Assembly: GCA_030610325.1 (NCBI GenBank)
Contig: JAUWRZ010000043.1
Span: 1 to 10,146 of the forward strand
Direction of reading: 5' to 3'
Source of the DNA: Sulfurimonadaceae bacterium
GTDB taxonomy: Bacteria; Campylobacterota; Campylobacteria; Campylobacterales; Sulfurimonadaceae
Length of the DNA stretch: 10,146 nt
Shown: positions 7,682 through 10,146 of the stretch, in pieces
Position numbering within the stretch: the stretch's first letter is position 1
Layout of the letters: the number at the start of each line of letters is the position of its first letter
The notes under the pieces: generated by a model
The model's input: the letters and a program-made list of their open reading frames with translations, nothing else
Told to the model about the DNA's origin: nothing
Database searches by the model: none
Made by a program: the position numbers and the translations under genes

Positions 7682-8301
7682 TATGCACTTTTTTGTTCAG
7701 CGGAGAGGTACTCATTGTCAGAGAGGATAAACTCGATCGCCATATCTGCCGCATCAAAATAGAGTGGAGTCCGGGCTTCGAACTTCATATTTAGCAGATA
7801 AAGCGGTGCCCACTGGAGTAGGTGCTTGTTTAAAAAGTCATGCTGTACAGATCTTAGTTCGGCAACAGCAGCACTATCATCTTCATTGATGGCTTTGATC
7901 TCCGCCTCGCACAGGTGATGCATAAACTCAAGTTCTATCCCGATATGATCCGCAGCCACTACACGTGCGATCTCGAAATCAACGATAAAGTCATAAGCGC
8001 TGTATATGTCTGTGACCGGATTGGCACCGCCAGTCTCGATCATCTGGTCTTTACGGGTATAGAACGTCTCATAAGGTATGAGGTGCAGTACCGAGAGGTT
8101 TACAAAATCAGGGTTGATCTGCTCCTCGAGTACGACACTGTTTTCCAGAGTCTTAAGAGGTTCCCACTCTTTGAATGTCGGAAAGAAGTCCATGATGACA
8201 GGATCCTCTTTTATCTGTTCTAGGAGCTCGCTATCGAGCTCCTGCATTAAGATCCTAGACAACAGTGCATAGATATTGGTTCGTGCTTTGGTCTGTTCCA
8301 T
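7681..8301 (-). CDS. TorD/DmsD-type molybdoenzyme chaperone
   Basis: Proteins of this family bind the signal peptide and apo-form of molybdopterin oxidoreductases, protect them during cofactor insertion and hold back Tat export until folding is complete. The 206-residue, all-helical-looking sequence has the family signature DHIGIELEFMHHL (118-130), preceded by YETFYTRKD (77-85), which corresponds to the conserved tyrosine/phenylalanine segment. The length is normal for the family. The client is most likely the large oxidoreductase encoded directly upstream on the same strand. AGGA (8315-8312) lies ten bases before the ATG. Its stop TAA overlaps the next ATG by one base. It is separated from the oxidoreductase gene by about 116 nt that contain a hairpin and a TATAAT box, so it may have its own promoter as well as read-through. 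Confidence 0.88.
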   Translation of the reverse strand: MEQTKARTNIYALLSRILMQELDSELLEQIKEDPVIMDFFPTFKEWEPLKTLENSVVLEEQINPDFVNLSVLHLIPYETFYTRKDQMIETGGANPVTDIYSAYDFIVDFEIARVVAADHIGIELEFMHHLCEAEIKAINEDDSAAVAELRSVQHDFLNKHLLQWAPLYLLNMKFEARTPLYFDAADMAIEFILSDNEYLSAEQKSA

Positions 8302-8374
8302 GAGTATATAGTCCTAAGATGATATGCGCAGCTCTGATGATAGACAGGGTCTTTTAGAGATGCTGATTTGTGGG

Positions 8375-8380
8375 ATTATA
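8375..8380 (-). promoter_or_regulatory. Candidate -10 box of the torD operon
   Basis: The minus strand carries a perfect TATAAT here, about 75 bases before the torD start. No TTGACA-like hexamer sits 17 bases upstream, because that place is taken by the hairpin at 8383-8404, but a T-run lies further upstream (8412-8406). A start near 8368 would give a leader of about 65 nt. It suggests that the accessory genes can be transcribed apart from the oxidoreductase gene. Confidence 0.4.
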
Positions 8381-8382
8381 GC

Positions 8383-8404
8383 CAAGCAGGCTGAAACCTG
8401 CTTG
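8383..8404 (-). terminator. Hairpin downstream of the molybdoenzyme gene
   Basis: CAAGCAGG, a 6-nt loop, and CCTGCTTG form a perfect 8-bp stem 14 bases after the oxidoreductase stop codon. On the coding (minus) strand the T-run lies before the stem, not after it, so it is not a classical intrinsic terminator. It may lower expression of the accessory genes relative to the oxidoreductase by partial termination or by protecting the upstream mRNA from 3' decay. Confidence 0.4.
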
Positions 8405-8417
8405 ATAAAAAAAGTGC

Positions 8418-10146
8418 TTAAACGTCTTTGATATCGACACGGTACGCTTTCTCAGAAAGCGGTACCCATGGACGTTTGATATGCGGAGGACGACGGAACT
8501 TAGAGTTGCTGTCAAGTCCACGTGTCAGCTCATCTCTCCAAGCTTTGTACGTCTTGAAGTTGTTATCGTAGTTGACATGGATGTCACCGATCTTGTCACC
8601 TTTTTGCGCAGGCTCAAGGATGACTTTCTGGTGCCAACAGTGCATACCGGAGATAGGGTCTGGATGCGCAGGTGCCACAGCATTTTGCCATGAACCGCTC
8701 AATCCGTCCCACCAGATACTGCCGCTGTCTCTGTTGTGCTCTTTGAAACGCTCACTATGGAATGGCTTGATGCCTTCTACATAATGTAGTTTACCCTCTT
8801 TACCATCCATCTGAAGCTCAGCGAGAGGGACACCATAACTGTTGCTACCGATGCTGCCGTCAAAGTCTTCGATCCTGATCTGACCTTCATGTGTACCTGC
8901 GTTCTCCGGAGAGTGAGCCATAAACTCAGGGTCTTGCATGTTTCTAGCCATCGGCATGCCGTTGACCCTGCCCTCAGTGACACCATTAGGGATATCTATT
9001 GAGTTCTTGAGTTTCCATCGTCCACCGTGGTGTGAACATGAAAGGACACCTGGCATCATACCTTCAGTCGGTACTGCCATCGCTACAAAATAACCGCTCT
9101 CAAGCTCTGAGACCGTATCTACGATGCGGACACGGATCGCGTCGCCGCGTTTGAAGCCCTGCTTCGTAGCATCTTGTGTGTTGATCCAGATAGGATCATG
9201 ATTTTGTGAGATCTCCATAAGATGTTTGGAGTTCGCACTACGTGTATGGATGTTATACGGCAGACGGAAGACCGTATTTAACGCATACGAGTTCTCCTCT
9301 TTCATATACATATGATTGACATGTGAGACGATATGCGGCATCGCATCTTTCTCTTTCTGGTTACGAGGATAGAAAGGAATGGCGTATTCAGGCCACTTCC
9401 ACTCATCAGCCAACCACTCAGAGAAGAAGTCCATCTTCTTGTCTAGAGAAGCAAAACCTTCCATCTTCACGCCGTCAGTCTCAATACCGATAGGCTTCTT
9501 GCCATCTTTGTATTTCCATGCATCACCATGTGTCTCAGCAGTGATGACACCCGTACGCTTGTCGATCTCGACATGTTTCTTGTCATATTTATGCCCATGT
9601 GAGATGAGGCTCTCATCATCCTCTTTGATCTCACGCTCTTGTGCAGAGTAGATGTTGTTCTCTTCCATCCATGCGCCATAGTCTCTCATGTACTCATATA
9701 CTGGGTACTCAGAGTCCTTATAACGTGCATCATTGGTCGCTACACGCTTAAGGTTTGGCAGGTTGTCGCCAAATGCTGCGTCATACCACTCAGCGATAGT
9801 GACCGGTTTACCAGGATGACGTTTTGACTCCCACATCTTCTTGATACCAAGAGAGCCGTCTGGATCGATGTAGTTGACACCCATCTCAAACCAGAACTCG
9901 TTCTCTTCCCACACTTCACCAAGACCCGCTTTGATGTGTGCTTCAAGAGTAGCACGGTTAGGGTTCTTCGGTTTCCAACCAGCTTTCTCAAGAGCGACAC
10001 GCATGACCGGCTGACGGAACGATGTCCATCTCGCTGGTTTAGTCGCTTCTGAGTGCTGATCGTGACGCTCACCCGCCAGACCGACCGGCAGGATATAGTC
10101 GACATACCAGTTCGTCTCTGACCATACCGGTGAGAGGTTGAAGGTC
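8418..10146 (-). CDS. Molybdopterin oxidoreductase catalytic subunit, C-terminal 575 residues (5' end outside window)
   Basis: This is the C-terminal part of a large Mo/W-bisPGD enzyme of the DMSO reductase superfamily. The frame stays open from the right edge through SETNWYVDYILPVGLAGERHD, so the Met at 10004 is internal and not a start. That segment, the following WTSFRQPVMRV and the late CSHHGGRW motif are typical of the family. Residues covering about 345-575 of the fragment form the C-terminal molybdopterin dinucleotide-binding domain (FRLPYNIHTRSANSKHLMEI, then the barrel with GDAIRVRIVDT). The Fe-S cluster motif, the Mo ligand and any Tat signal are in the missing part. With 575 residues already here, the full protein is likely around 900-1,000. 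The C-terminus (CSHHGGRW followed by a long insertion) reminds me of SoeA/PSRLC3-type and related respiratory subunits, not of formate dehydrogenase, but the substrate cannot be read from this fragment. A chaperone and Fe-S gene follow. Confidence 0.9.
   Translation of the reverse strand, partial: TFNLSPVWSETNWYVDYILPVGLAGERHDQHSEATKPARWTSFRQPVMRVALEKAGWKPKNPNRATLEAHIKAGLGEVWEENEFWFEMGVNYIDPDGSLGIKKMWESKRHPGKPVTIAEWYDAAFGDNLPNLKRVATNDARYKDSEYPVYEYMRDYGAWMEENNIYSAQEREIKEDDESLISHGHKYDKKHVEIDKRTGVITAETHGDAWKYKDGKKPIGIETDGVKMEGFASLDKKMDFFSEWLADEWKWPEYAIPFYPRNQKEKDAMPHIVSHVNHMYMKEENSYALNTVFRLPYNIHTRSANSKHLMEISQNHDPIWINTQDATKQGFKRGDAIRVRIVDTVSELESGYFVAMAVPTEGMMPGVLSCSHHGGRWKLKNSIDIPNGVTEGRVNGMPMARNMQDPEFMAHSPENAGTHEGQIRIEDFDGSIGSNSYGVPLAELQMDGKEGKLHYVEGIKPFHSERFKEHNRDSGSIWWDGLSGSWQNAVAPAHPDPISGMHCWHQKVILEPAQKGDKIGDIHVNYDNNFKTYKAWRDELTRGLDSNSKFRRPPHIKRPWVPLSEKAYRVDIKDV

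Noticed and set aside
10004..10004. Methionine codon as the start of the oxidoreductase
   Set aside because: The same frame is open and in family (WTSFRQPV, SETNWYVDY) all the way to 10146, so this Met is internal and the gene is truncated by the window.
9740..10105. Long minus-strand frame within the oxidoreductase gene, with a Ser/Arg-rich product
   Set aside because: It is out of frame with the oxidoreductase, whose own frame continues to the window edge with family motifs. The composition is that of a shifted shadow.

Overview
The window looks like a chromosomal segment from a member of the Campylobacterota, probably a sulfur-oxidising lineage of the Sulfurimonas/Sulfurovum/Sulfuricurvum type. 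The main evidence is a fused ispDF gene followed directly by an atypical response regulator of the H. pylori HP1021 type. From memory this is the order HP1020-HP1021 in Helicobacter and Cj1607-Cj1608 in Campylobacter, and in Campylobacter a Sat-like gene and pgpA follow, exactly as here. No mobile element, CRISPR array, tRNA or rRNA gene is visible.

Layout. Positions 1-1165 (minus strand) hold the first 388 residues of ThiC, cut by the window edge. Positions 1166-1452 are a divergent promoter region: a good sigma70-type promoter faces thiC and a weaker one may serve the rightward operon. Positions 1453-4629 (plus) are a tightly packed operon of ispDF (TTG start), the HP1021-like regulator (4-nt overlap) and a sulfate adenylyltransferase-family gene (23-nt overlap). 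After a gap of 91 nt comes pgpA (4721-5227). From 5270 to the right edge everything is on the minus strand and converges on pgpA. In transcription order these genes are a large molybdopterin oxidoreductase (C-terminal 575 residues only), a TorD-type chaperone, a multi-cluster Fe-S protein with a C-terminal CxxC/CxxC ribbon, a shikimate-dehydrogenase-fold protein and a 175-residue protein I do not recognise. The last four overlap by 1, 8 and 4 nt and look translationally coupled.

How the genes work together. The left part is housekeeping: thiamine pyrimidine synthesis, the MEP isoprenoid pathway, a global regulator and phosphatidylglycerol synthesis. The right part looks like a respiratory molybdoenzyme followed by its assembly and electron-transfer accessories.

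Most notable are two proteins that keep a known enzyme fold but have lost the residues that define the reaction. The Sat-family protein keeps the HxxH nucleotide motif and the zinc ribbon, but its QxRNP, GRDHAG and SGTxxR motifs are altered. The AroE-like protein keeps the dinucleotide-binding loop but lacks the catalytic Lys and Asp. The regulator similarly has Ser where the phospho-accepting Asp should be. The AroE-like protein and the unknown gene sit inside what looks like a molybdoenzyme maturation operon, which is the best candidate here for undescribed biology.
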